Of a stretch of 64,000 nucleotides of DNA, positions 1 through 13,829 are shown one piece after another (position 1 is the first letter of the stretch; every line of letters begins with the position of its first letter). Both the position numbers and the translations under genes were made by a program. The notes under the pieces were generated by a model, which had not been told where the DNA came from, searched no databases, and saw only the letters and a program-made list of their open reading frames with translations. This DNA is from DASPHG01 sp963849605 (GTDB lineage: Bacteria > Actinomycetota > Thermoleophilia > Solirubrobacterales > Thermoleophilaceae). The stretch lies in assembly GCA_963849605.1 (NCBI GenBank), contig CAWKHX010000017.1:1-64000 (forward strand), in the 5' to 3' direction.

Positions 1-1990
<1,990 letters not shown>

Positions 1991-2226
1991 GTGATCTGCT
2001 CCATCCGATGCCTTAACGGCACCGCACGGAGCGGTGAAAACCACTTGCATTAGCCAACTGTGCAGTTTTCAAGGACCGAAGAGAGGTTCCCGCGGGGACT
2101 CCGCGGCCCGGTCTCTCAAAACTCAGCAGTGCGCTGCGGGCCCCGAAGGGCCCTCGAGCCTGGTCGACGTACTAGGAAGGCCAGCCGGCATGCGCCGGAG
2201 GCCAACTTCCTAATGGAAGCTCCCTA
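1991..2226 (-). other. 16S-23S internal transcribed spacer without tRNA genes
   Basis: Spacer of about 236 nt between the 16S 3' end and the 23S 5' end. I see no tRNA-Ile or tRNA-Ala signature (no acceptor/T-arm pattern, no TTCGA-type T loop). It holds the 3' arm of the 16S processing stem (2108-2133) and, nearer 23S, a second TTGAAAACTG block at 2058-2073 that should form the 5' side of the 23S processing stem; its partner lies outside the window. Confidence 0.85.
2108..2133 (-). promoter_or_regulatory. 16S processing stem, 3' arm
   Basis: In the transcript this 26-nt block pairs with the leader block at 3952-3977: 24 Watson-Crick pairs, one G-U and one G-G mismatch. Such stems bracket 16S rRNA and are the RNase III entry site in bacterial pre-rRNA. 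The pairing is directly visible; cleavage is inferred from the family. Confidence 0.8.
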
Positions 2227-3774
<1,548 letters not shown>

Positions 3775-3951
3775 AGTAATACGTGGTTTCAATCCGGCCC
3801 TGGCGGGCCGGCTCCACTGTCTTACTGAGAGTTGTCAGGTCCTTGTTCCTCCCGTACACCGGGAGGGGACTCGACGGGTTCAGGTCCATGGGCGCTGGCG
3901 CCCATGGATTTCAGGCTTGTACGCGACCTCGAGCCGAAGCTCGCGGTCGCA

Positions 3952-3977
3952 CGCACTGCTGAGTTTTCAAAGACCGG
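3952..3977 (-). promoter_or_regulatory. 16S processing stem, 5' arm, with boxA-like leader motif
   Basis: The transcript reads TTTGAAAACTCAGCAGTGCG here, the layout seen in actinobacterial rRNA leaders, where it serves as a boxA-like antitermination and processing element. It is complementary to 2108-2133. Between it and the 16S 5' end, three small hairpins occur (around 3794-3811, 3848-3866 and the perfect palindrome 3886-3907). Confidence 0.75.
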
Positions 3978-4021
3978 GGTACCTCTGGGCAGGCGGGGAC
4001 TCCGCCCGCGAAGGGACGAGG

Positions 4022-4050
4022 AATATAGCAGTGGCGCTCGCGCCCGCCTA
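4022..4050 (-). promoter_or_regulatory. Candidate rRNA operon promoter
   Basis: The minus strand shows a TATATT hexamer (complement of 4022-4027) with a weak -35 (TAGGCG, complement of 4045-4050) at 17-nt spacing, overlapping the tyrS stop codon. It is the best promoter-like sequence between tyrS and 16S and would give a leader of about 240 nt. The -35 matches consensus at only three of six positions, so other promoters further upstream are possible. Confidence 0.4.
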
Positions 4051-5199
4051 TGGCGTCCGGAAGCGCTTGAAGCGGCGCTTTCCCACCTGGACGACGGCGC
4101 CTTCCAGCCGGGCGGCCGGAACGTCGAGCTCGGCGACCTGCTCACCGTCGATTCGCACGCCCCCGCCGGAGATCAGCCGCCGCCCCTCCCCCGCCGATAC
4201 GCCGAAGTGCTCGCGCAGGAGCGCCGGCATGTGGACGGGGTCCCCGTCGGGCAGCGGCGCCTCGTCGATCTCGTCCGGCAGCGCGCGCTCCACATGGAGC
4301 CGGTCGAAGTGCTCCTCCGCCGCGCGCGCCGCGTCCTCGCCGTGGAACTGAGAGCAGATCGCGCGCGCCAGCGCCCGCTTCGACTCGACCGCCGGCAGGC
4401 CGGGGTCGAACGGCTCGTCGAGCAGGAGCCCGTAGTAGACGGGCATCGCCTCGTCGGGAATCCGCATCAGCTTCCCGAAGATCTCCTCGGGGGGCTCTGT
4501 GATCCCGACGTAGTTGCCGAGCGACTTCGACATCCGCCGCTCGCCGTCGGTGCCGGGCAGGATCGGCATGGTCAGGATCGACTGGGGCTGCTTCCCGTAC
4601 GCCTGCTGGACGTCGCGCCCGAGCAGGAGATTGAACTTCTGGTCGGTGCCGCCGAGCTCGACGTCGGCGTCGATCGCGACGGAGTCGTACCCCTGGAGCA
4701 GCGGATAGAGCAGCTCGAGGATCGAGATCGGCTCCTGCGCGGCGTAGCGATTGGCGAAGTCGTCGCGCTCGAGGATCTGCGCAACCGTCGCGGTGCGCGC
4801 CAGGCCGAACAGCTCCTCCATCTCCATCGCGAGCCACTCGCCGTTGAAGCGCACCTCGGTGCGGTCGGGGTCGAGCACCTTGAAGGCCTGCTGCTTGAAC
4901 GTCTCCGCGTTCTGGTCGATCTCCTCCGGCGCGAGCACGGGCCGCTCGGCCGAGCGCCCGCTGGGGTCACCCACTCGTGCGGTGTAGTCGCCCACAATCA
5001 GGACGACCGTGTGGCCGCGGTCCTGAAATTCCCGCAACTTGCGGAGAACGACGGTGTGGCCGAGATGGATGTCGGGCGCCGTGGGGTCGATCCCCAGCTT
5101 CACGCGGAGCGGCCGGCCGTCCTTCAGCTGCTCCCGCAGCGCGCCCTCGGGGAGGGCGTCAACCGCATTCCTAAGCAGAAAATCCGCATCGTCGGTCAC
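4048..5199 (-). CDS. tyrS: Tyrosyl-tRNA synthetase
   Basis: Cytosolic class I aminoacyl-tRNA synthetase charging tRNA-Tyr. The 383-aa product shows the HIGH-type motif (HLGH in PTAPDIHLGH) near residues 38-41, the KMSKS motif as RMSKS, and a C-terminal S4 RNA-binding domain (about residues 315-380). The open frame runs 60 codons further upstream, but those residues look non-coding; the GTG at 5199 gives the family N-terminus (TDDADFLLRNAV) and sits exactly 7 nt after a TAGCAT -10 hexamer, so translation is probably leaderless. It is divergent from the penicillin-binding protein gene and lies just upstream of the rRNA operon. Confidence 0.95.
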   Translation of the reverse strand: MTDDADFLLRNAVDALPEGALREQLKDGRPLRVKLGIDPTAPDIHLGHTVVLRKLREFQDRGHTVVLIVGDYTARVGDPSGRSAERPVLAPEEIDQNAETFKQQAFKVLDPDRTEVRFNGEWLAMEMEELFGLARTATVAQILERDDFANRYAAQEPISILELLYPLLQGYDSVAIDADVELGGTDQKFNLLLGRDVQQAYGKQPQSILTMPILPGTDGERRMSKSLGNYVGITEPPEEIFGKLMRIPDEAMPVYYGLLLDEPFDPGLPAVESKRALARAICSQFHGEDAARAAEEHFDRLHVERALPDEIDEAPLPDGDPVHMPALLREHFGVSAGEGRRLISGGGVRIDGEQVAELDVPAARLEGAVVQVGKRRFKRFRTP

Positions 5200-5212
5200 G
5201 GGCGCAATGCTA
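5200..5212 (-). promoter_or_regulatory. tyrS -10 element, leaderless arrangement
   Basis: TAGCAT (complement of 5207-5212) is followed by 7 nt and then the GTG start, so the expected +1 falls on or beside the start codon. No Shine-Dalgarno sequence precedes the GTG. No convincing -35 is visible. Confidence 0.55.
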
Positions 5213-5309
5213 GACTCGCGCGCTCCGCGGACGGACCTGTCGGGGTGCCGCCCCTCGTCGTCCGGACGCCTCTTAAGTTCTTGCACGCCGCGTCGCGGCA
5301 CGCGCGCAA

Positions 5310-7652
5310 ATGCAGAAGACGATCGCCGAACCGACAGCACCGCCTCATCCAGTGCCGCCTCCCCCCGTGGAGCCGCCACCCGTGGACCCCTTCGGGGGCG
5401 ACGGCGGCGGTGACGGCCCGTCCGAGCCGCCGAAGCTCAAGAAGCTGAGGATCGCGTTCGTCGCGGCCGGCCTCGGCTTCATCGCGTTCATCTCGATCGT
5501 CTTCGGGATGATGATGGCCGTCGCCTCCGACATCCCGGCCCTGGAGAACGAGGTCCAGTTCGAGAAGGCGGAGAACTCGAATCTCCTCTGGGACACGGGC
5601 GGCGATCCCGACCGCCAGCTCGCGACGCTGACCGGCAACGACAACCGGATCCTCGTGGATGAGCACGAGATCTCGCCCTACATCAAGAACGCCGTCATCG
5701 CGATCGAGGACAAGCGCTTCTACGAGCACCGCGGAGTCGACTACCGGGGCATCGGGCGCGCCCTGTGGCAGGACGTCCTCGCCGGCGGCGCCGAGCAGGG
5801 GGCCTCGACGATCACGCAACAGTTCGTGAAGAACGCCCTCGCCGCGCAGGGGGACCGCTCCGTGTTCCAGAAGCTGCGCGAGGCCGCCGCCGCGTACCAC
5901 CTAGAGCGCAAGTGGTCGAAGCAGAAGATCCTCACGCAGTACCTGAACTCCATCTACTTCGGCAACGGCGCATACGGGATCGAGTCCGCCATGCGCACGT
6001 ACTTCGGCGAGGACGAAGGCATCCTCGACGAGTACGGCGACCCGCTCGTGCCGCTCGACCCGACGACCGGCGAGCCGATCGAGACCGACCAGATCGCGGC
6101 CTCGCGGGCGACGCCCGCTCAGGCCGCGCTGCTGGCCGGAATGATCGCGTCGCCGTCGGCGTACGACCCGTTGCAGGATCCCGCCGCCGCGAAGGCCCGG
6201 CGCGACCTGGTCCTCCAGCGGATGCTCGAGCAGCAGATGATCAGCCAGGAGCAGTACGACGAGGTCATCAACTCGACTGACGACATCCCGGGCGAGGACG
6301 TCGTCAACCCACCGCAACCGGAGTCGCAGGAGCCCTACTTCACGACCTGGGTCACGCAGCAGGCGGTGGACAAGTTCGGCGCCGACCGCGTCTTCGGCGG
6401 CGGTATGGAGATCAAGACGACGCTCGACCCCGAGCTCCAGGCCGCGGCCGAGTCCGCCGCGTCCAAGGTCGCCTACGTCGGCCCCGCCGTCTCGATCGTC
6501 ACGATCGAGAACGCCACCGGCGAGGTGAAGGCGATGGTCGGCGGCGACTCGTTCCGCGAGCGCCCGTTCAACCTCGCGACCAACGGCCACCGGCAGCCGG
6601 GCTCGGCCTTCAAGCCGTTCATCCTGCTCGCCGCGCTCGAGACCGGCGACTACGGCCCGGGCTCCGTGTTCTCGTCGCAGCCAAAGGACCTCCCGTTCAT
6701 CAACAAGAACGGCGACAAGGACCTCTTCCACGTCAGCAACTACGAGGACCAATACTCGGGCTCGGCCAGCCTCACGACCGCGACCGCGCAGTCCGACAAC
6801 TCCGTCTACGCGGAGCTCGGCATGCAGGTCGGCCGCGACAAGGTCGCTCAAGAGGCGAACGACATGGGGATCAAGACCGATCTGTCGACGAACCCGGCGA
6901 TGCTCCTGGGTGGCCTCGAGGTGGGCGTTACGCCGCTCGAGATGGCGTTCGCCTACTCGACCCTCGCGAACAGCGGCAAGCGGGTCTGCGCGGAGTGGGC
7001 GTCCTACAAGTGCGGCCCAGTGGCGATCAAGGCCGTCGACGGTGAGGACAAGCCCGAGCGCGACACCGAGGAGGTCTTCTCGCAGGAGGTCGCGGACACG
7101 GCGAAGACGATGCTGAGCTACGTGATCTCGTCCGGCACGGGCACGCAGGCGCAGGTGGGCGAGTTCGCGGCCGGCAAGACCGGCACCACCGAGAACTACG
7201 GCGACGCCTGGTTCTGCGGCTTCATCGACAAGTACACGACGTGCGTGTGGATGGGCTACCCGGACAAGGTCCAGCCGATGGAGACCGAGTACGGCGGCAG
7301 CCCGGTGGCGGGCGGCACCTGGCCGGCCATCATCTGGCAGTCCTTCATGACTCAGGCGATATCGATCCGCGACACACGCGAGGCGGAGCAGGCGGCCGAG
7401 GACGCCGAGGACACCGACACCGAAGCGGCGCCCGTCCCGGTCACGCCCACGCCGGCGCCCGCACCGGAGGACGACGCCGCTCCCACGCCTGAGCCCGAGC
7501 CCGACGCTCCCGCGCCTGAGCCGGCGCCCGAGCCCGAGCCGGCGCCCGAGGAGCCACCGGCCCAGGAGCCGCCGCCGGAGGAGCCCGCACCGCCGCCGCA
7601 GCAGCCACCGTCGGAGGGCGGTGGCGCCGAGCCAGGCACCACGCGCAACTAG
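5310..7652 (+). CDS. Class A penicillin-binding protein (PBP1A type): glycosyltransferase and transpeptidase
   Basis: Bifunctional cell-wall synthase of 780 aa that polymerises lipid II and crosslinks peptidoglycan outside the membrane. Layout: a proline-rich cytoplasmic N-terminus, one membrane anchor (about residues 48-75), a GT51 domain with EDKRFYEHRG and GASTITQQ motifs and the ERKWSKQKIL segment, then a transpeptidase domain with SxxK (GSAFKPF), SDN and KTGT motifs, all intact. The last 90 residues are a Pro/Glu/Ala-rich tail typical of actinobacterial PBPs. It stands alone on the plus strand, convergent with the glycosylase gene. Confidence 0.95.
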   Translation: MQKTIAEPTAPPHPVPPPPVEPPPVDPFGGDGGGDGPSEPPKLKKLRIAFVAAGLGFIAFISIVFGMMMAVASDIPALENEVQFEKAENSNLLWDTGGDPDRQLATLTGNDNRILVDEHEISPYIKNAVIAIEDKRFYEHRGVDYRGIGRALWQDVLAGGAEQGASTITQQFVKNALAAQGDRSVFQKLREAAAAYHLERKWSKQKILTQYLNSIYFGNGAYGIESAMRTYFGEDEGILDEYGDPLVPLDPTTGEPIETDQIAASRATPAQAALLAGMIASPSAYDPLQDPAAAKARRDLVLQRMLEQQMISQEQYDEVINSTDDIPGEDVVNPPQPESQEPYFTTWVTQQAVDKFGADRVFGGGMEIKTTLDPELQAAAESAASKVAYVGPAVSIVTIENATGEVKAMVGGDSFRERPFNLATNGHRQPGSAFKPFILLAALETGDYGPGSVFSSQPKDLPFINKNGDKDLFHVSNYEDQYSGSASLTTATAQSDNSVYAELGMQVGRDKVAQEANDMGIKTDLSTNPAMLLGGLEVGVTPLEMAFAYSTLANSGKRVCAEWASYKCGPVAIKAVDGEDKPERDTEEVFSQEVADTAKTMLSYVISSGTGTQAQVGEFAAGKTGTTENYGDAWFCGFIDKYTTCVWMGYPDKVQPMETEYGGSPVAGGTWPAIIWQSFMTQAISIRDTREAEQAAEDAEDTDTEAAPVPVTPTPAPAPEDDAAPTPEPEPDAPAPEPAPEPEPAPEEPPAQEPPPEEPAPPPQQPPSEGGGAEPGTTRN

Positions 7653-7656
7653 CCAG

Positions 7657-8247
7657 TCAGGCCCGGCGCCGGGCGTGGCCGGGCGGCCACGGCCGCGACA
7701 CGCACGCGCTCGCCGCATCGCAGAAGCGCCACGGCAGCTCCACGGCCTTGTTGATCCCGATCCGGGTGCCGACGACGATCTCGGGCTCGGCCGTGCGCGG
7801 GAGGATCTCGATCGGCCCGTCGACCAGCGGCGTTCCGTTCAGGTCGAGCCATATGCCGAGCGCCTGCGTCAGCTTGCCGGGGCCGTTGCACAGATCCTCG
7901 ACTCGCTCGAGCCCACGGCGCTCGCGCATGAGGTCGACGCCCTCGACCGGCTCGAGCGCCCGGATCAGCGCAGCCGCGCCGGTGCCCTCGTCCTCCGCGA
8001 CCGCGTTGAGAAGCGCGTGGATCCCGTACGAGCGGTAGACGTACGCGAACCCGGGCGCCCCGAACAGGACGCGCGTGCGCGGAGTGAGGCCCGCATAGGC
8101 GTGGCAGGCCGGCTCCTCCTCGTGGTAGCTCTCGACCTCCACGATCCGCCCCGCGACCCCGTCATGGCGCACGGTGCACCCGACGAGATCGCGTGCGACG
8201 TCGTGCACGGACCGTGCGTAGAAGGCGTTCTCGCGCGGGTCAGGCAA
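7657..8247 (-). CDS. 3-methyladenine DNA glycosylase (MPG/AAG family)
   Basis: Base-excision repair enzyme that removes alkylated purines. The 196-aa product matches the MPG family over its whole length: FYARSVHDVARDLVG at the N-terminus, the catalytic-Glu segment VEVESY, then TPRTRVLFG and AYVYRSYGIH, and the NGPGKLTQALGI motif. The start is a TTG at 8247 inside the last codons of argH (8-nt overlap); later GTG starts would cut conserved FYAR residues. It is cotranscribed with argH. Confidence 0.9.
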   Translation of the reverse strand: MPDPRENAFYARSVHDVARDLVGCTVRHDGVAGRIVEVESYHEEEPACHAYAGLTPRTRVLFGAPGFAYVYRSYGIHALLNAVAEDEGTGAAALIRALEPVEGVDLMRERRGLERVEDLCNGPGKLTQALGIWLDLNGTPLVDGPIEILPRTAEPEIVVGTRIGINKAVELPWRFCDAASACVSRPWPPGHARRRA

Positions 8248-9604
8248 CCAGCGCGCGGGCGCGCGCGAGCTGCGCGCGCACCTGGTCGAGCGACGTTCCG
8301 CCGAGCGAGCGCTTCGACTCGAGCCACTCGCCGTTCGACAGCACCTTGCGGAAGTCGGTCGGATCGCCCAGCGCCGGCGCGAGCTCCGCGATCTCCTCGT
8401 CGGTGAGGCCGGAGAGGCTGCGGCCGCTGTCCACGGCGGTGCGCACGAGCCCGGCGACGATCCCGTGCGCCTCGCGGAACGGGACGCCCTGCTTCACGAG
8501 CAGGTCGGCGACGTCGGTCGCGGCGAGCATCTCGTCGGCTGCGGCCTGCTCGAGGCGCTCGCGCCGGAAGCCGATGCCGCCGAGCATCCCGGTCGCGGCG
8601 GAGAGGCAGAGCGCGAGGGTGTCGGTGGCGTCGAACAGCGCCTCCTTGTCCTCCTGGAGGTCCTTGTTGTAGGTGAGCGGAAGCCCGTGCAGCGCGCCGT
8701 GGAGCCCGACCAGGCGGCCCACGATCCGCGGCGCCTTCGCGCGCAGGAGCTCCGCGGCGTCGGGGTTCTTCTTCTGGGGCATGATGCTCGAGCCCGACGC
8801 GAACGCGTCGGCGACCTCGCAGAAGCCGAACTCGTCGCTCGACCACAGCACGATCTCCGCGCCCAGCTGCGACAGGTGCGTCCCGCACGTCGCCGCCGCG
8901 CTCACGAAGTCGAGCACGAAGTCGCGGTTCGAGACGGCGTCCATCGAGTTCTCGATCACGCCCTCGAAGCCCAGTTCACGGGCGACCCACTCGCGGTCGG
9001 TGTCGAAGTTCACGCCGGCCAACGCGCCCGCGCCGAGCGGCAGCTTGTCGGTCGCGCGCAGGCAGAACTCGAACCGCTGCTCGTCGCGCGCGAGGCGCCA
9101 GAAGTGCGCGAGCAGGTGATGCCCGAGATAGACGGGCTGCGCGCGCTGCAGATGGGTGTAGCCGGGCATCGGCCAGTCCGCGTGCGCGTCGGCGAGCTCG
9201 ACCAGCGCGCGCATCAGCTCCTTCAGCTGGTCGCGCGTCGTCAGCGTGTGCGCGCGTACGAACATCGCGACGTCGGTGGCCACCTGGTCGTTGCGCGAGC
9301 GGGCCGTGTGGAGCTTCCCGCCGGCGGCTCCCGCCAGCTCGGTCACGCGCCGCTCGATGGCCATGTGGACGTCCTCGTCCTCAGGCCGGAACTCGAACCG
9401 CTCGGCGGTCACCTCCTCGCGCACGCCCTCCAGCGCCTGCTCAAGCGCGGTTACGTCGTCGGCGCCGATGATCCCCTGCCGGCCGAGCATCCGCACGTGC
9501 GCGAGCGACTGCTCGATGTCGTAAGGCGCCAGGCGCCAGTCGAACGCGATCGAGTTGTTGAGCGCCTGGAAGGTCGGGTCCTGCGGCTCGGAGAAGCGCG
9601 ACAT
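8240..9604 (-). CDS. argH: Argininosuccinate lyase
   Basis: Last step of arginine synthesis: argininosuccinate to arginine plus fumarate. At 454 aa it has the fumarase/aspartase-superfamily signature GSSIMPQKKNPD near residue 275 and the conserved HTARSRNDQVATD segment. The ATG at 9604 starts the typical N-terminus; TAATCT lies 9 nt upstream, so it may have its own promoter. No other arg gene is in the window. Upstream on the same strand is a small membrane protein gene. Confidence 0.96.
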   Translation of the reverse strand: MSRFSEPQDPTFQALNNSIAFDWRLAPYDIEQSLAHVRMLGRQGIIGADDVTALEQALEGVREEVTAERFEFRPEDEDVHMAIERRVTELAGAAGGKLHTARSRNDQVATDVAMFVRAHTLTTRDQLKELMRALVELADAHADWPMPGYTHLQRAQPVYLGHHLLAHFWRLARDEQRFEFCLRATDKLPLGAGALAGVNFDTDREWVARELGFEGVIENSMDAVSNRDFVLDFVSAAATCGTHLSQLGAEIVLWSSDEFGFCEVADAFASGSSIMPQKKNPDAAELLRAKAPRIVGRLVGLHGALHGLPLTYNKDLQEDKEALFDATDTLALCLSAATGMLGGIGFRRERLEQAAADEMLAATDVADLLVKQGVPFREAHGIVAGLVRTAVDSGRSLSGLTDEEIAELAPALGDPTDFRKVLSNGEWLESKRSLGGTSLDQVRAQLARARALVA

Positions 9605-9633
9605 GGGCGCCGGAGATTACGGAGCGCCCGCGA

Positions 9634-9912
9634 TTACGGAGTCGGCGGTGCCTCGGCGATCACGGCCACCTGGGTGGCGAGCATGATCCCGAGCGTGTAG
9701 AGCGACACGCCCCAGGCCAGGTACGCGCCACGGCTGCGCGGATAGAGGCGGCTGTCAGGCCGGCGCCCGATCGAGATGACGACCGGGAGGAAGAAGAGCA
9801 GGCCCATTGCGATCAGCGCGTACGCGGTCCAGCCCGTCACCAGGTACTCGAACTCGAGCCTGAAGTCCGCGGCGATGATCTCGATCGCGCGGTGCCAGAG
9901 GATCCAGGGCAT
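9634..9912 (-). CDS. Small two-helix membrane protein, unknown function
   Basis: A 92-aa protein with two predicted transmembrane segments (about residues 25-48 and 66-85) separated by a short basic loop (GRRPDSRLYPRSRG). I recognise no family. It sits between the DegT aminotransferase (33 nt upstream) and argH (29 nt downstream) on the same strand, which supports it being expressed. CTCCGTAATC occurs twice in the short gap to argH. Confidence 0.6.
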   Translation of the reverse strand: MPWILWHRAIEIIAADFRLEFEYLVTGWTAYALIAMGLLFFLPVVISIGRRPDSRLYPRSRGAYLAWGVSLYTLGIMLATQVAVIAEAPPTP

Positions 9913-9944
9913 GGCGGCGGCCAGCAGAAAGCCGCCCGCCCCGA

Positions 9945-11110
9945 CTAGCCGGGCGTTTCTACGTTCGAGCCTGTGCTTCTCGGCCCTGGTGCGGATGACT
10001 TAAGTATGCCGACCAGGGTCTCTGTGACTCGCCCTACCTGGCTTTCGGTCAGCTCGGGGTAGAAAGGCAGTGCGAGCGATCGCCGTGAGATCTCCTCGCA
10101 CACCGGGAACTCGCCCTCCCGGTGGCCGAAGCGCTCGCGGTAGAAGCTCATCAGGTGGATCGCCGGCAGATACGGCTTCGAATCCACGCCGGCGGCCCGC
10201 ATCTGCTCGATCGCGCCGTCGCGATCGACCTCGTCCGGGAGCTGGACGACGTACACGAACCAGGACCGGCGGTCCCCGTCCGAGTCCGGGCAAGGCAGCT
10301 CTAGCCCCTCGAGGCCGGCGAGGCGCTCGGAATAGGCGGCCGCTATCCGCGACCGCGCCGTGAGCAGGCCGTCGAGCCGCTCGAGCTGGGCGAGCCCGAG
10401 CGCGCATGCGACGTCCGAGAGCCGGTAGTTGAAACCCAGGCGATCGTGGTCGAGCCATCCCATGTCCGGCGCGCGGCCCTGGTTGCGCTCGCTGTCGATG
10501 CGCGCCTTCATCTCGGCGTCCGGGGACACGACGGCGCCGCCCTCCCCCGTCGCCACCTGCTTGTTCGGGTAGAAGGCGAAGACGGCAGGGTGCCCGCGTC
10601 CCCCCACGCGCGTGCCGTCGCCATGCTCCGCGCCCAGCGCCTCGCAGGCGTCCTCGACGAGCCACAGCCCATGCTCGTCCGCGATCCGCTCGAACGCCGG
10701 CATGTCGGCCGGGTAGCCGAAGATGTGCACGGGCAGGAGGCCCGCCGTGCGCTCGGTCACCGCCGCGGCGGCGGCCTCCGGATCGAGGTTGAGGGTCCGG
10801 CGGTCGATGTCGCAGAACACGGGCCGCGCGCCCTCGTAGAGGATCGAGTTCGCCGAGGCGACGAAGCTGAACGGCGTGGTGATGACCTCGTCGCCCGCTT
10901 CCACGCCGACCGCACGGAGCGCGAGGTGAAGCCCCGCCGTCCCGCTGGACACGGCGGAGACGTGCTCGACGCCGAGCTGGGCGGCGAGTGCCTCCTCGAA
11001 GGCCGTCAGTCGCGGTCCGAGCGAGAGCTGGCGCGAGCGCAGCACCTCGAGGACGAGCTCCTCCTCGCGCGCGCCGATCGCGGGCCGGGCGAGCGGGATG
11101 AACTCGTCGC

Positions 11111-11114
<4 letters not shown>
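9945..11114 (-). CDS. DegT/DnrJ/EryC1/StrS-family aminotransferase
   Basis: PLP-dependent fold-I aminotransferase of 389 aa, of the type that installs amino groups on nucleotide sugars. The Schiff-base lysine is in FAFYPNKQVATGEGG (about residue 185), and the N-terminal IPLARPAIG and SGTAGLHLAL segments are typical. The GTG start overlaps the cimA stop (GTGA), so the two are translationally coupled. No sugar-pathway partners are nearby, so the substrate is unknown. Confidence 0.88.
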
Positions 11115-12694
<1,580 letters not shown>

Positions 12695-12792
12695 AGAACG
12701 TCCTTTCAGAGATTCGAGAGCGAGACGAAGAGGCCTGCGGTCAGGCCCTCGTAATTCGGCTCTCGAGGGAGACGTTCACGCGCCTGATAGTA
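12695..12792 (-). promoter_or_regulatory. cimA promoter and structured leader (putative attenuator)
   Basis: TACTAT (complement of 12787-12792) lies 7 nt before a GTG that opens a 12-codon ORF. The following RNA can fold into an extended hairpin: outer arms CGAGAGC/GCTCTCG (complements of 12759-12765 and 12715-12721) and an inner stem around GCCTG/CAGGC centred near 12740. The mini-ORF's stop codon falls in the inner stem. The cimA Shine-Dalgarno follows the structure. There is no U-tract, so control would act on translation or Rho rather than by intrinsic termination. Confidence 0.5.
12741..12779 (-). CDS. Putative cimA leader peptide (12 aa)
   Basis: A mini-ORF encoding MNVSLESRITRA, starting with a GTG at the predicted transcription start and ending inside the leader hairpin. 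It has one isoleucine codon, and that codon is ATT, which is rare in these GC-rich genes. It lacks the run of Ile, Leu or Val codons of classical attenuators, so its role is uncertain; the support is its placement between a -10 element and a competing hairpin. Confidence 0.4.
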   Translation of the reverse strand: MNVSLESRITRA

Positions 12793-12801
12793 CCTGTGAG
12801 C

Positions 12802-13464
12802 ATGAATCTGCCGCCAGTTGTCTCACGAGAAGAATGGGAAGCCGCTCGCCAGGAGCTGCTCGTGAAGGAGAAGGCCCACACGCGTGCCCGCGACGCGCTC
12901 GCCGCCGAGCGCCGCCGGATGCCCCGCATGGCCGTCGATAAGGACTACCGCTTCGACGGTCCGTCCGGAGAGGTCGGCCTGCTCGACCTGTTCGAGGGGC
13001 GGCGGCAGCTGATCGTCTACCGCTTCTTCTACGAGCCCACCGTCAAGGGCTGGCCCGAGCACGGCTGCCCAGGCTGCTCGATGGTCGGCGACCAGGTGGC
13101 CCATGTCGCTCATCTGAACGCGCGCGACACGACGCTCGCGTTCGCTTCGCGCGCGCCGCAGCCCGAGCTCGCGCGCTGGAAGGAGCGGATGGGCTGGGAG
13201 ATGATCCCGTGGTACACGATCACCGACGACTTCGACAGCGACTTCGGCGTCGAGGAGTGGCACGGCACCAATGCCTTCATCCGCGACGGCGACGAGATCT
13301 TCCGCACCTACTTCATCGACGCCCGCGGGGACGAGGCGATGGGCAGCACCTGGAACTACCTCGACATCACCGCGCTCGGCCGCCAGGAGCAGTGGGAGGA
13401 CTCACCGGAGGGGTACCCGCAGACGCCGCCCTACCAGTGGTGGCACCTGCACGACAAGTACTAG
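12802..13464 (+). CDS. DUF899 family thioredoxin-like protein
   Basis: A 220-aa protein of the DUF899 family, related to thioredoxin-like folds. It begins MNLPPVVSREEW, contains a CPGC (CxxC) motif in HGCPGCSMVGDQV near residue 93, and ends with the family-typical YQWWHLHDKY. Cytosolic; redox activity is likely from the CxxC but the substrate is unknown. An alternative GTG start lies two codons upstream (12796). It is divergent from cimA and overlaps the next gene's stop by 4 nt. Confidence 0.85.
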   Translation: MNLPPVVSREEWEAARQELLVKEKAHTRARDALAAERRRMPRMAVDKDYRFDGPSGEVGLLDLFEGRRQLIVYRFFYEPTVKGWPEHGCPGCSMVGDQVAHVAHLNARDTTLAFASRAPQPELARWKERMGWEMIPWYTITDDFDSDFGVEEWHGTNAFIRDGDEIFRTYFIDARGDEAMGSTWNYLDITALGRQEQWEDSPEGYPQTPPYQWWHLHDKY

Positions 13465-13829
13465 GCCTTCACGGGCGGCCAGCCGAGCTCCTTTTGCGCG
13501 CGCTTCGGCAGCGCGCTGACCACGAGGTCGTACGAGTCCTCGATCAGGTCCCGGACCAGCTGGTCCGGAAGGCTGCCGTCCAGCGTGATCGTGTTCCAGT
13601 GCCGCTTGTTCAGGTGGTAGCCGGGGCGGATCGCCGGGTAGCTGTTGCGCAGCTCGACCGCGAGCTCGGGCTCGCACTTCACGCTCACCTCGAGCGGCTC
13701 GCGGTCGAGCGCGCTGAGCGCGAACATCTTGCCCCGCACCTTGAACACGGAGTGCTCGGGTGTGAACGGGAAGTCCTCGCCCGCGCCCCCGTGTCCAAGG
13801 CACCAATCGCGTAGCTCAGGCGCGTTCAT
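13461..13829 (-). CDS. MmcQ/YjbR family protein
   Basis: A 122-aa member of the MmcQ/YjbR family, a small fold with a CyaY-like DNA-binding surface and no settled function. Family hallmarks are SVFKVRGKMFAL, the YHLNKRHWNTI segment, and the C-terminal SYDLVVSALPKRAQ. The ATG at 13829 overlaps the end of the upstream DHFR-like gene by 14 nt, indicating cotranscription. Confidence 0.85.
   Translation of the reverse strand: MNAPELRDWCLGHGGAGEDFPFTPEHSVFKVRGKMFALSALDREPLEVSVKCEPELAVELRNSYPAIRPGYHLNKRHWNTITLDGSLPDQLVRDLIEDSYDLVVSALPKRAQKELGWPPVKA

Noticed and set aside
4048..5379. 443-codon tyrS frame starting at 5379
   Set aside because: The first 60 residues are antisense to the start of the PBP gene and lack conservation; the GTG at 5199 with an adjacent -10 fits better.
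5901..7718. Long minus-strand frame antisense to the penicillin-binding protein
   Set aside because: Low-complexity Arg/Leu/Val/Gly translation with no motif; the plus strand encodes an intact PBP with all catalytic motifs.
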